This document shows positions 25,144 through 34,377 of a stretch of 46,116 bases of DNA, one piece after another. A program made the translations under genes and the position numbers. The stretch covers positions 1 to 46,116 of the forward strand of contig JAFSSM010000054.1 of assembly GCA_017451025.1 (NCBI GenBank), given 5' to 3'. The notes beneath the pieces are model-generated. The model did not search any database, had not been told where the DNA came from, and saw only the letters and a list, made by a program, of their open reading frames with translations. Position 1 is the stretch's first letter. Each line of letters starts with the position of its first letter. The DNA is from Synergistaceae bacterium (GTDB lineage Bacteria; Synergistota; Synergistia; Synergistales; Aminobacteriaceae).

Positions 25144-25665
25144 ATGATACTTTCAGGACTGTCTATTCTGGAACACATAGGACACGAAATCATAATAGAC
25201 CCTTTTGACCAGTCCAGACTCAACCCCAACAGCTATAACCTGTCTTTGCACCGTGAGCTGCTGGTCTACACGCATAACACTCTGGACATGAAGCACGACA
25301 ACCCCACGCAAAAACTGCTCATTCCTCCGGAAGGCTTTGTGCTCGAACCCGGAAGGCTGTATCTTGGCCGTACTGAGGAGTACACACGAACAGAAGGCTA
25401 TATCCCTATGCTGGAGGGCCGCTCGTCAATCGGCAGGCTGGGGATCTGCATTCACGTAACAGCAGGTTTTGGTGATGTGGGCTTTGCGGGATACTGGACG
25501 CTTGAGCTGTTCTGCGTTCAGCCCGTGAGAATTTACGCCGGAGTCCAGATAGCGCAGATCTATTACCACACAATAAGTGAGCCTTACGAACGCTACGAGA
25601 AGGGCAAGTACCAGAATAACGAGGGCATTCAGGCGAGCAAGTTATACGAAGAGTTCCTGATATAA
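25144..25665 (+). CDS. dcd: dCTP deaminase
   Basis: 173 residues from ATG 25144, chosen because AAGGAGAGG lies 9 bases upstream; the longer frame runs back into the divergent gene. Family features: MILSGLSILEHIGHEIIIDPF, LNPNSYNLSLHREL (substrate contacts), LEGRSSIGRLGI, and the core HVTAGFGDVGFAGYWTLEL. It converts dCTP to dUTP in dTTP synthesis, cytoplasmic. Length is slightly below the common 180-190. It is followed by nadK and recN on the same strand. Confidence 0.93.
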   Translation: MILSGLSILEHIGHEIIIDPFDQSRLNPNSYNLSLHRELLVYTHNTLDMKHDNPTQKLLIPPEGFVLEPGRLYLGRTEEYTRTEGYIPMLEGRSSIGRLGICIHVTAGFGDVGFAGYWTLELFCVQPVRIYAGVQIAQIYYHTISEPYERYEKGKYQNNEGIQASKLYEEFLI

Positions 25666-25702
25666 TAGCGTTTCACTCACAAGGCAGGGAAAAAACTTAA
25701 CC

Positions 25703-26572
25703 ATGAATGAACTCGGAATGATAGTGAATCTCCGCAAGCCCGAAGCCGTAAATATGGCCCGCAGGCTTTTGGACTGGGGAGCGGCTAATAACTGCACGTT
25801 CCTTCTGCCGCATCAGGAGGCAAGTGCTCTGACAACAACCGGCCTCGACGACGAACAGTGGCTCAGGACCGTGAAACTTGCACTGGTGATTGGCGGGGAC
25901 GGTACGTTTCTGCGTGCGGCCCGCTACATTATGGGCACGGATATAATCCTTCACGGAATTAATCTCGGACACTTGGGATTTCTGGCCTCCAGCCGGCCCG
26001 ACGAAGCAGAGCATGACCTGACGAATATTCTGCACGACAATTTCACTGTGCAGGAACGCCGGGTGCTCCAGTGCGTAATCTATCATGATGACGCTCCGCT
26101 TCACAGAATATATGCCCTGAACGATATAGTCCTTACTACAAACGCAATAGCCCGCCTCCTCCAGATAGAGATACGCTTCAACGACGAGTTCTTCTGCGTT
26201 CTGCCGGCAGACGGCGCAATCGTCTCAACCCCTACCGGCTCAACAGCATATGCACTTTCCGCCGGAGGCCCGATAATTCCTCCGCACATGGACGCAATGC
26301 TCCTCGCTCCTCTGTGCGCTCACACTCTCTACTCGCGTCCCCTGATGGCCAGCGAAAATGACTGCATAACGCTAATTCCGCGCGGAGTTTCGCGGGACTT
26401 GATGCTGACTCAGGACGGACAATTAGCCTACGAAGTTTTCCCGAACGACAAAATAGATATTGACCTTGCTGACGGCAGAAAGATTCGCACAGTGAATTTG
26501 CCAGGCCGGAATTTTCTGGACATAGTGCGCGAAAAATTGGGCTGGGGAACGTCAAAGGGTGTGCAAGAGTGA
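25703..26572 (+). CDS. nadK: NAD kinase
   Basis: 289 residues, standard length. It phosphorylates NAD to NADP. Motifs are GGDGTFLRAARY (nucleotide-binding loop), GINLGHLGFLA, ALNDIVLTT, VSTPTGSTAYALSAGGPIIPP and DGQLAYE. The gene precedes recN with a 4-base overlap (GTGA), a pairing known from many bacteria. Confidence 0.96.
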   Translation: MNELGMIVNLRKPEAVNMARRLLDWGAANNCTFLLPHQEASALTTTGLDDEQWLRTVKLALVIGGDGTFLRAARYIMGTDIILHGINLGHLGFLASSRPDEAEHDLTNILHDNFTVQERRVLQCVIYHDDAPLHRIYALNDIVLTTNAIARLLQIEIRFNDEFFCVLPADGAIVSTPTGSTAYALSAGGPIIPPHMDAMLLAPLCAHTLYSRPLMASENDCITLIPRGVSRDLMLTQDGQLAYEVFPNDKIDIDLADGRKIRTVNLPGRNFLDIVREKLGWGTSKGVQE

Positions 26573-28146
26573 TTCAGACACTTCACATCAAGAATATTGG
26601 GGGCATTCGCTCTGCCGGGCTGGAATTTACCGAAGGGCTTAACGTCATTACGGGAGAGAGCGGCGCGGGAAAGAGCAGCGTTGTGCGTTCGCTTGAGCTT
26701 CTGACCGGAGGAAGAGGCGGAGTGAAGTTCATCCGTGCAGGCGAGAAGTCGGGAAGCGTTGAGGCTAAGTTCACCGGAAAAACTATAGCGCGCGAGATTC
26801 TGAGCACTGGACGTTCACGGGCAAAGATTGACGGTGCAGGAATTGGGTTGAGTGAGTGTGCACAGATCGTGAATGAGCTGGTCAGAATACAGAGCCAGTT
26901 TGCGCAGATGGAGCTTCTTGAACCTGATCGACAGCTCGCGATGCTGGATTCATGTCTTCCTGAAAAAATCAGGACAGAAAAATTTGCGGAGTTCCACAGA
27001 ATATTTGACTTGGCCAGGAAAAGCTCAGGAGAACTTCGGGCTATGAAGAAGCGTCGGGCAGAAATTGAGCGCAAGTACTCCGACGCAAAAGAGATATTCT
27101 CGCTGGTGAAGACAGCACAGCTGGAATCCGGGCTTGAGCTCAGGCTTGAGAATCAGTTAGCAGATTTGACGCACAGAATAGCGGCAAGAGAACGCGCGAA
27201 GAATAGTTTTGATGCGTTGACCGGCGGATTGTCGGAGAAGGGGCTTATCGGGAATGTGGAGTCCTGCTGTGAGAATCTCTATGACTTCATGGACGAAGAG
27301 ACTTCCGAAAATGTGAGGACATCACTTGAGATTCTGAGGGAGTCAGTGAGGAATTTGGCGGCTGACCTGCGCGACAGTGAAGGAGATTCTCCCAAACTGG
27401 AAGCTACTGAAGAGAGACTAGGTGCGCTCCGCAGATTGAAGCGGCTGTGCAACATTCCCGACGAGAACGAGCTATTGACGTACTGCGACGAAATTTACAC
27501 CAATCTCGAGTGGCTGGAGAAGAGTTACACGGAGCTTGAGGAGCTTACGGCCAAGTCCCTTGATGAACGCCGAAAAGCAAATGCTCTTGCGATGGAGATA
27601 CGCCACGCCCGCCAGGAGTCAGGAGTTACGCTTGCACAAAGAGTGAACGCAGTTTTGAGTGAGCTTGCGATGGGCGGAATAACCTTCGGGATAAATTTTG
27701 AGGGCCTGCAGAAATTGAGCAGGACAGGCGCGGACTCGGTGGAGTTCACGCTAAGTGATGGGAGCAGGTCGGGACGAGTGGAGAAGATAGCTTCAGGAGG
27801 AGAGTTGAGCAGGCTATTGCTTGCGCTTCAGCTATCGCTTCCGGACGAGTGGCTCCCGCCGACAATAGTGTTTGACGAAGTTGAAGCAGGACTTGGCGGA
27901 AAAGCGGCGGTGCTGTCAGGATTACAGCTGAAGGAATTATCGCGGAAGTGCCAGGTGATTCTGGTTACACATGAGGCGAGCATTGCGGCACTGGGAAATT
28001 CGCACATATTAATTCAGCGCGAGGACGGAGAGACTTTTACGCGGAGCATTTCGGGCACGGACAGGGTGAAGGAGATTGCGCGGATGTTGTCGGGGTCTCC
28101 GGATATGGCGGAAGCTCAGGAACACGCGCGCATACTGCTGGGATAA
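26569..28146 (+). CDS. recN: DNA repair protein RecN
   Basis: 525 residues, slightly short for RecN (usually about 550). SMC-like ATPase: N-terminal Walker A GESGAGKSS with VRSLELLTGGRGG, VRIQSQFAQMELLEP, long coiled-coil halves, C-terminal signature IASGGELSRLLLALQ and Walker B TIVFDEVEAGLGGKAA. It acts in recombinational repair of double-strand breaks. It starts with GTG overlapping the nadK stop. Confidence 0.95.
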   Translation: MIQTLHIKNIGGIRSAGLEFTEGLNVITGESGAGKSSVVRSLELLTGGRGGVKFIRAGEKSGSVEAKFTGKTIAREILSTGRSRAKIDGAGIGLSECAQIVNELVRIQSQFAQMELLEPDRQLAMLDSCLPEKIRTEKFAEFHRIFDLARKSSGELRAMKKRRAEIERKYSDAKEIFSLVKTAQLESGLELRLENQLADLTHRIAARERAKNSFDALTGGLSEKGLIGNVESCCENLYDFMDEETSENVRTSLEILRESVRNLAADLRDSEGDSPKLEATEERLGALRRLKRLCNIPDENELLTYCDEIYTNLEWLEKSYTELEELTAKSLDERRKANALAMEIRHARQESGVTLAQRVNAVLSELAMGGITFGINFEGLQKLSRTGADSVEFTLSDGSRSGRVEKIASGGELSRLLLALQLSLPDEWLPPTIVFDEVEAGLGGKAAVLSGLQLKELSRKCQVILVTHEASIAALGNSHILIQREDGETFTRSISGTDRVKEIARMLSGSPDMAEAQEHARILLG

Positions 28147-28159
28147 GGAGAGGGAATTA

Positions 28160-30052
28160 GTGCGCAGGATATTCTTTGCGATGGTGATGATGCTGTGTGT
28201 TGCGGCTTCAGACCAAGCCAGCGCAACATCTGGTGAATTGCAGAGGCATGTATCATTTCCGGACTGGCGGGGCTATGTTGACGATACATTGGCATTGAAC
28301 AGCATGATCAGCTTCAAGTTCTGGCACGGTCAGGGGAAAATACGCGTCAAGGTTTCGCCGCGCATAAAGAGTTTCAGGATATTCTTGAACGGCAGAAGGC
28401 TCGACACATCCTCAATGCAGGCCGGAGGAACATACGAAGCGGATATTTCGGGCTGTGCTGTCGCCGGCATAAACACCCTGCAGGTCTCGAACATTGAGCC
28501 TTACGGACTGAAGAATGCCGTTGAAGTGTTCATCCCCTATCCTGTAATCATTGATGGAAGTCCGGAAGAAGAGGGTATACGTCCTGAAGCATTGGCATTA
28601 ATCGCGGAGATAATCTCGTCGGACATAGCGCACGGTTTTCCTGGTGCACAGCTCGCGGTAATCCGCAACGGAAGGCTAATATTCTCCGGAGCGTGGGGAA
28701 AAACTGACACCACAAACCCAAACAGCCCCAAAGTATCACGCGAGACACTCTACGACTTGGCTTCGGTGAGCAAGGTTCTGACGGTGAACTACGCAATCCA
28801 GAAAATGGCCAGCGACGGACTTATTGACGTTGACGCAAAAATATCGGACATACTCGGCGGCGATTACACAGCACTTACGGAAAAAGCTCCTTACTGTTCG
28901 GTTGACACAAAGACTATGCGCGAATGGAAGTCGTCAGTAACAATTCGGGATTTGATGTGCCACCGTGCAGGTTATCCTCCTGAAATTCATTATCACGACA
29001 AAAATTACGACCTGTCATCTTTCCGCCACAGCAAGAAAGCTGTGAACCAGTTTTACACCGGCCTTGACGGCAGCAATGAGACCAGGGCCAAGACATTCCG
29101 TGCACTTCTCAGAACACCGTTAATGTACCGTCCGCGCACGAAAATACTCTACTCCGATATAGACTACATGCTGTTGTGCTTTATCGCTGAGAAAATCTCG
29201 GGTCAGCCTCTTGACGAATATCTGTCCAAAAATTTCTGGCGGCCTATGGGCTTAACACACATAACCTTCAATCCGCTGAAGAATGGCTTTACGTCTGGAG
29301 ACTGTGCGGCTACAGAAATTGACGGCAATACTACGACGCGGGGAATTATGGTGAAGTATGCGGGGCTTCGTGATTATGTTTTGAGGGGCGAGGTTCACGA
29401 CGAAAAGGCTTATCACTCGATGGCGGGTGTGTCAGGTCATGCTGGGCTGTTCTCCAGTGCAGAAGATGCCGCTGTTCTTTTGTCGGCAATGCTTAGCGGC
29501 GGTTACGGCGGGCATAAATTCTTCTCGCAGAACGTTATCGACATGTTCACGGCACCGCAGGACAAAACTTCGGGCCAGTGGGGTATAGGCTGGTGGCGGG
29601 AGGGCGATTACGGAAGGGTATGGTATTTCGGGACGCAGGCAGATTCTGGTGCGTTTGGTCATCAGGGATTTACCGGTACTTTCGTGATGGCTGACCCTTC
29701 ACGCAATCTTGTTCTGGCATATTTCACGAACAAGCTGAATATTCCGGCGTTAATGCCTTTGAGCCGGAAGAAGACATTTGCGGGGAACTGGTACACCGCT
29801 TCGACGCTGGGATTTGTGCCGCAGATTTTGGGTGTAGGGATGGACAGCGGTGAAGATGTGGCAGAAGAACTTGGAGCATTGATTGCGGACATGGCAGGAG
29901 AGAGTCTGAAACTGATTCCCAAAGGTGCAGGAAAGAAGCATCCTTCAGTGCAAAATGCTTTGAGCAAGATTGATGTGCTGAAGAATTGGGCAGAGCGTTA
30001 CGGTCTGGACGAATGGAAGGAGTACGCCGAAAAACTGCGGGGCAGGATATAG
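28160..30052 (+). CDS. Secreted serine beta-lactamase-like hydrolase/penicillin-binding protein
   Basis: 631 residues from GTG 28160, chosen for AAGGAG 9 bases upstream and because it gives a signal peptide (RRIFFAMVMMLCVAASDQASA); a longer frame overlaps recN. An N-terminal beta-rich domain (~residues 25-130) precedes the class C/esterase fold: S-x-x-K as LASVSKVLT (S202, K205), the second motif Y-S-D at 331, and a late GHQGFTGTF. It may be a carboxypeptidase, esterase or lactamase; the family includes many cell-wall-related hydrolases of unknown substrate. A short helical C-terminal extension follows. Confidence 0.85.
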   Translation: MRRIFFAMVMMLCVAASDQASATSGELQRHVSFPDWRGYVDDTLALNSMISFKFWHGQGKIRVKVSPRIKSFRIFLNGRRLDTSSMQAGGTYEADISGCAVAGINTLQVSNIEPYGLKNAVEVFIPYPVIIDGSPEEEGIRPEALALIAEIISSDIAHGFPGAQLAVIRNGRLIFSGAWGKTDTTNPNSPKVSRETLYDLASVSKVLTVNYAIQKMASDGLIDVDAKISDILGGDYTALTEKAPYCSVDTKTMREWKSSVTIRDLMCHRAGYPPEIHYHDKNYDLSSFRHSKKAVNQFYTGLDGSNETRAKTFRALLRTPLMYRPRTKILYSDIDYMLLCFIAEKISGQPLDEYLSKNFWRPMGLTHITFNPLKNGFTSGDCAATEIDGNTTTRGIMVKYAGLRDYVLRGEVHDEKAYHSMAGVSGHAGLFSSAEDAAVLLSAMLSGGYGGHKFFSQNVIDMFTAPQDKTSGQWGIGWWREGDYGRVWYFGTQADSGAFGHQGFTGTFVMADPSRNLVLAYFTNKLNIPALMPLSRKKTFAGNWYTASTLGFVPQILGVGMDSGEDVAEELGALIADMAGESLKLIPKGAGKKHPSVQNALSKIDVLKNWAERYGLDEWKEYAEKLRGRI

Positions 30053-30095
30053 CTTCCTGTTTTGTCTTTACACATTTTCTACAAGGGGTACGTTA

Positions 30096-30101
30096 TATAA
30101 T
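30096..30101 (+). promoter_or_regulatory. -10 box of the GTPase operon
   Basis: A consensus TATAAT lies about 45 bases before the TTG start at 30141, with AGGAGG at about 30127-30132. The -35 region is not recognisable, so the promoter may need an activator. Confidence 0.5.
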
Positions 30102-30140
30102 TCTGGTTATCCCATTAAGACAAACAGGAGGACAAGAGAT

Positions 30141-32411
30141 TTGAACCGCGAGAAAATTCAGCGCATTATAGATAAACGCAAGCCATTTGCACGGAGCATC
30201 ACCGAAGCACAAACCAGCCTCGCAAGAATTATCCGCCAGTACAAGGACCTGCGCGGACTATGCCGGAACGTTCTGGCCGACGAAGCCCTCGCAGAAGAGA
30301 GCAGGGCCGCCGACGCAATCCTGAATACATTTTCGCTCGAACGTGCTGAAGAACTGGCACATGACCTCGAGAATATCCAGCGCAGACTCTCGCGCGACAC
30401 ACTGAACATTGCAGTTATCGGCAAGGCCAGGCAGGGCAAAAGCAGGCTCCTCCGCACAATAACAGGCCTCAGCCAGTACGAAATACCCGACAACGACGGA
30501 CCGGTCTGCACCGGAGTCCGCAGCGACATCGTTAATGACCCTGACGCTCCCGAAGCGTGGGCGTATGTCGATTTCCTCAGCGAACACGATTTTGTGCACG
30601 ATGTTGCTGGAAGATATTTCCGTGAACTTCAGAAACACATACCCAACATAATTATTCCCGACACAATAGACGATTTCAGGTATTGCAGGCTGCCCGACAA
30701 GGACACTTTTACGACGGAGGACATCCGCGACGAGACCAGAGTCCGAAACTACATCGGTGAACTCGAAAAACTCAGGGCGCACCTCGACGACTACAGGGAA
30801 TATCTCGGCAGAGGCAGGTCATCCCGAATCCCCAGAGAGCAGATACGCAGTTACGTCATCCAGAAGGACATCGACACCGGCGGCGAATTGTTCCGGCACA
30901 TCGCGGTCGATAAGGTGGAGATACACTGCGAGTTCCCGAAGACCGGCGCGGCATCACTAAGACTGATTGACCTTCCGGGACTCGGTGATACCAGAATGGG
31001 CGACACCGAACGAATGATCGAGGCACTGAGCGATCAGGTAGACCTCGTATTCTTCGTAACCATGCCGAGCGACAAGGGGACTGACGTTTTCGAGGAGGAC
31101 ATCAACTTATACAGCCAGGCCAGGCGTGCGCTCGGAAGAAAGCTCCCGATTGAACGGTGGTCGTTCTGGGTGCTGAACCACAAGCTCAACGAGGACAACA
31201 TCAAGCAGTGCGGAATATTCTCTGAGGCACTGCGCACAAAGAACGTACACGTCGCAAACATAATCACCGCCAACTGCACGAGCGATTCTGAAGTTGCGGA
31301 ACTGCTCATCAATCCTGCGCTGGATTTTCTGGAGGCAAACATTGAGCGCAACGACAGAGAATACGCCCACAGCCTGCAGTCAATGATGAACGACACGGTG
31401 AAGAATTTCCGGGAAGTTCTGACGAAGGCAGGGCAGATTTTCGCGGGAGATAACAACTTCGAGAAGGACAGCGAAATTTTCGACAGGCTCTTCGATGAGT
31501 TGTGGTTCAGGCTCAACGCGGGACTTGGCCGCTGTGTCAGGATAAGCAGCTCAAAACTCGTTGAGAACAGGGAGAAGCCCTGCGAGGCACTGAAGGAGGA
31601 ACTTGGCCGGACAATCGACGCGGAGAAGGAGACAGCCGTTAAGGGAGAGGAGATTAACGGAATTACGCGTGAAGTAGTCGAGGATACATGGCTGAACTCC
31701 AGCGGGTATGAGGCGGCGCATTCTGATTTGCTGACACGTTTACGCTCCGCTCTCTCACGCAGGGTTCAGGAAAATATCGACGAGGTTGTGCGCAGGGAGG
31801 TGCTTATCCCGCTTCAGGAATATTTGTGCGAAGTCTTTTCGGCGGCCGGAAAGCTGAATACACATTTTCACGCGCAGGGTACGGGCATTCTCGATGAGCT
31901 GATAGAGTTTACGGGTATGCACAGGGACGCAATGCCCTCATTGTATGACGGTCTGGTGAAACTCAAGGGAGCCGACATAAACTGCGAGACGCGGATAATG
32001 CCCCTTATCGCCAAACCCCTTGATCTGCTCAACCCAGACAAGGAAGAGTCCAAGCTCATGAAGGGCCGGCTTAACAGTGCGGAGGGAATTTTCGACTCGC
32101 TAATCGAGATGTACAAGGAGTGCCTCGACGAACTGGAAGGGCGGCTTGCTGGCGGGGATATTTATTCGGAGCCGAACAAGATAGCCTTCGAGATTGCGCA
32201 GAACTTTGTTGACAGCATGACCAACCCGGCAAATCCTCCGGTTAAGATAGAAACTCAGTGGAGGGCATTGTACAGATATATACGTTCTGACGTGTGGCCG
32301 GAGGAAATTGGCAGTACGCAGATACGCCGCGACGCTTACAGCAGGATTCGCGAGCCGCTGAACGCCGCGCTGTCGATGTGCTCAAGCCTGAACGTCAAGT
32401 TTGCGGAGTGA
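30141..32411 (+). CDS. Dynamin-like large GTPase
   Basis: 756 residues. A helical N-terminus (about 90 residues) leads to a G domain with G1 IGKARQGKSRLLR, G3 RLIDLPGLGD and a G4-like WVLNHKLNED, and then about 430 residues of predicted helix. The large GTPase followed by long helical arms resembles the dynamin superfamily, though no membrane-insertion paddle can be identified by eye. It starts with TTG behind an AGGAGG. It is the first gene of a four-gene operon with two membrane-anchored coiled-coil proteins and a second GTPase. It may be a membrane-remodelling or defence component; function is not established. Confidence 0.75.
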   Translation: MNREKIQRIIDKRKPFARSITEAQTSLARIIRQYKDLRGLCRNVLADEALAEESRAADAILNTFSLERAEELAHDLENIQRRLSRDTLNIAVIGKARQGKSRLLRTITGLSQYEIPDNDGPVCTGVRSDIVNDPDAPEAWAYVDFLSEHDFVHDVAGRYFRELQKHIPNIIIPDTIDDFRYCRLPDKDTFTTEDIRDETRVRNYIGELEKLRAHLDDYREYLGRGRSSRIPREQIRSYVIQKDIDTGGELFRHIAVDKVEIHCEFPKTGAASLRLIDLPGLGDTRMGDTERMIEALSDQVDLVFFVTMPSDKGTDVFEEDINLYSQARRALGRKLPIERWSFWVLNHKLNEDNIKQCGIFSEALRTKNVHVANIITANCTSDSEVAELLINPALDFLEANIERNDREYAHSLQSMMNDTVKNFREVLTKAGQIFAGDNNFEKDSEIFDRLFDELWFRLNAGLGRCVRISSSKLVENREKPCEALKEELGRTIDAEKETAVKGEEINGITREVVEDTWLNSSGYEAAHSDLLTRLRSALSRRVQENIDEVVRREVLIPLQEYLCEVFSAAGKLNTHFHAQGTGILDELIEFTGMHRDAMPSLYDGLVKLKGADINCETRIMPLIAKPLDLLNPDKEESKLMKGRLNSAEGIFDSLIEMYKECLDELEGRLAGGDIYSEPNKIAFEIAQNFVDSMTNPANPPVKIETQWRALYRYIRSDVWPEEIGSTQIRRDAYSRIREPLNAALSMCSSLNVKFAE

Positions 32412-32424
32412 GGTGTTTTGTGAG

Positions 32425-33408
32425 ATGACTGAGATTAAGATTTGCGTTGAAGGAACAGGCAGGTTATCGCTTCTCGCGGGAATGTTCGATGCTCTCAGAA
32501 AAACTCTTCCGGGATACTTTACGTTACCGGAAGCGAAGGACTTTGACGCTCTGGGCAAAGCAAAAGGCGGACACGAAGATTTCAGCGACGCGAACAATTC
32601 CTGCACGTTCAAGCTGAAGGACGAAGCACTCTTCAGATTTGCAGGCAGTGCCGACAAGAACACAAAAATATTCATCGTAGCTGACGGTGAACAGGAAGTT
32701 TTGGCTGATGCCCTCGAGAACTCGAAGAGCAACATGCTTTTCCTGATAGCCTCCGGTTCTGCGGCGAAGTTTGGCGAATTGGTGGAACTATCACGCACAA
32801 AATACAGAGGACGTTCCGCTGTGGCTGCCTTTGCTGGTGAATGCGCAGACCAGCCCGTCAGGTTCATCGTGAACTTCCTGCTGAATCAGGGGGTGCTGGA
32901 TTCCGACTCCGCCCGGAAAATCGCGGAAGGTACGTTGCTCGACGATGAACGCTGCAACATTCTCTGCGGACATGAACTGCTTGAACCTGTGAGGAGGACG
33001 GAACCTCCCCGAAAGGGCGGTTTCAGCTGGAAGTTTGCGGCGGTTCTTGTGCTTGTACTTGCGATTGCAGGTGCAGGGAGTTTATGGGTGTACAGGCGTG
33101 CGCACCAGACAGTAGTGATTTACGAACAGACAGCCATAGAGTCCCAGACGAAGGCCGACGAGGAAATTTCTGCGGCCAAGTCAGCACAGAGCAGGGCAGT
33201 CCGTGAACGCAACGCCGCCGTCAACGAGCGCAACACAGCAATCAGTGAACGAGATGCTGCACTCCGTGAGCTTGAGACCGCCCGGAAAATAGCGGACCGT
33301 CTCCAGAAGGAAAACGACCAGTTACGGGCGGAGCTTCAGAGGATGCGTGATAACATGCCCAAGAAGGACGGAGCACTCTCCGGAGTCCTCAAGAAGATTG
33401 GCTTGTAG
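32425..33408 (+). CDS. Membrane-anchored coiled-coil protein with P-loop-less GTPase-like domain
   Basis: About 327 residues. The N-terminal domain (~190 residues) begins EIKICVEGTGRLSLLAGMF, which lines up with the start of the next gene's GTPase domain (ELSFTVLGPYACGKTTLLACM) but lacks the GK-S/T loop. A basic stretch then a membrane segment (FAAVLVLVLAIAGAGSLWVY, about residues 203-222) follow, then a coiled-coil with repeated N-E-R-x-x-A units. N-inside topology is predicted from the basic residues, leaving the coiled-coil outside. The start is uncertain (ATG 32425, GTG 32413 or TTG 32401). Confidence 0.65.
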   Translation: MTEIKICVEGTGRLSLLAGMFDALRKTLPGYFTLPEAKDFDALGKAKGGHEDFSDANNSCTFKLKDEALFRFAGSADKNTKIFIVADGEQEVLADALENSKSNMLFLIASGSAAKFGELVELSRTKYRGRSAVAAFAGECADQPVRFIVNFLLNQGVLDSDSARKIAEGTLLDDERCNILCGHELLEPVRRTEPPRKGGFSWKFAAVLVLVLAIAGAGSLWVYRRAHQTVVIYEQTAIESQTKADEEISAAKSAQSRAVRERNAAVNERNTAISERDAALRELETARKIADRLQKENDQLRAELQRMRDNMPKKDGALSGVLKKIGL

Positions 33409-33420
33409 GAGGCAGAAAGC

Positions 33421-34377
33421 ATGAATGAGTTATCGTTTACGGTTCTGGGACCTTATGCCTGCGGAAAGACTACGCTTCTTGCGTGCATGAATGAATGTTT
33501 CGGTGCGTTGATGCCCGGCAACTTCGAGGCAGGAGACCCCGAAACCTTCAGGCTTCTCACTGAAGCGTACAGGCAGCTCGAACGCGACGCTCAAGACGAC
33601 GGCGACTCCCTGTTCTTCAGCGGAGGAGTAACCGGAACTGACACCGACCATCACTACAGGTTCAACGTTAAGGCCGGAAGAAGCCGTATTCCCCTGAAGT
33701 TCACGGATTTTCCCGGTGAATGGCTTGACCCTCACGATCCGGAGAACGGGGCGAAATACTCTGAAGTTGAGAGGATTGCGAGGGAATCTTCAGTGATAAT
33801 TGCGGTGATAGATTCGCCGTACCTGATGCATCACGGCGGAATGTACAGCGACGAGGCCAGAATTGCGGAGATTGAGCACGTAATCGAGAACAGCCTCACG
33901 GACGAAGAGAAGCTGATACTGATTGTGCCGGTGAAGTGCGAACGCTACCTCGAGAGTGAGGAGGATACGGAACTTCTCCTCTCAACGGTGAAGAAGCATT
34001 TTGCGCACACGATAAGCCTTACGTGTGAAGCATCGCCGTATTGCGGGAAACTTGCTGCTGCAATTCTTCCGGTTAAGACGATGGGAAATGTGGTGTTCGG
34101 ACGTTTCGAGAAGAAGGACGGAAGGATTCTTCAGGTCTACCGAAAAATAATCGGCCGGAAATTTCACCCGGAGTATACGGACCAGCCGCTAAGGTATGCG
34201 TTGAGCTTTTTGCTTGAGGGCTACAGGCGGAAAAAGTCCGCTTCACTTCTTGGACGGCTTACGATGAGCAGAGAACTCGAGGACGTAATCGACTCTGTCT
34301 GGTCGGAACTGCGGACGGACATTCCAGGCAGCGAGATATTCTGCCCTGAGCTTCTGGGACTGGAGGAGGACGTGTAA
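33421..34377 (+). CDS. Small GTPase-like P-loop protein
   Basis: 318 residues. Walker A/G1 is GPYACGKTTLL, the G3-like motif is FTDFPGEWLD, and IVPVKCERY is in the G4 position; the pattern is of a TRAFAC-type GTPase and reminiscent of the 'double-GTPase' families described in bacterial GTPase-centred conflict systems, an assignment made from memory of layout and not from a search. It has no membrane segment. Its stop overlaps the next start by one base (taATG). Ribosome sites are good throughout the operon. Confidence 0.68.
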   Translation: MNELSFTVLGPYACGKTTLLACMNECFGALMPGNFEAGDPETFRLLTEAYRQLERDAQDDGDSLFFSGGVTGTDTDHHYRFNVKAGRSRIPLKFTDFPGEWLDPHDPENGAKYSEVERIARESSVIIAVIDSPYLMHHGGMYSDEARIAEIEHVIENSLTDEEKLILIVPVKCERYLESEEDTELLLSTVKKHFAHTISLTCEASPYCGKLAAAILPVKTMGNVVFGRFEKKDGRILQVYRKIIGRKFHPEYTDQPLRYALSFLLEGYRRKKSASLLGRLTMSRELEDVIDSVWSELRTDIPGSEIFCPELLGLEEDV

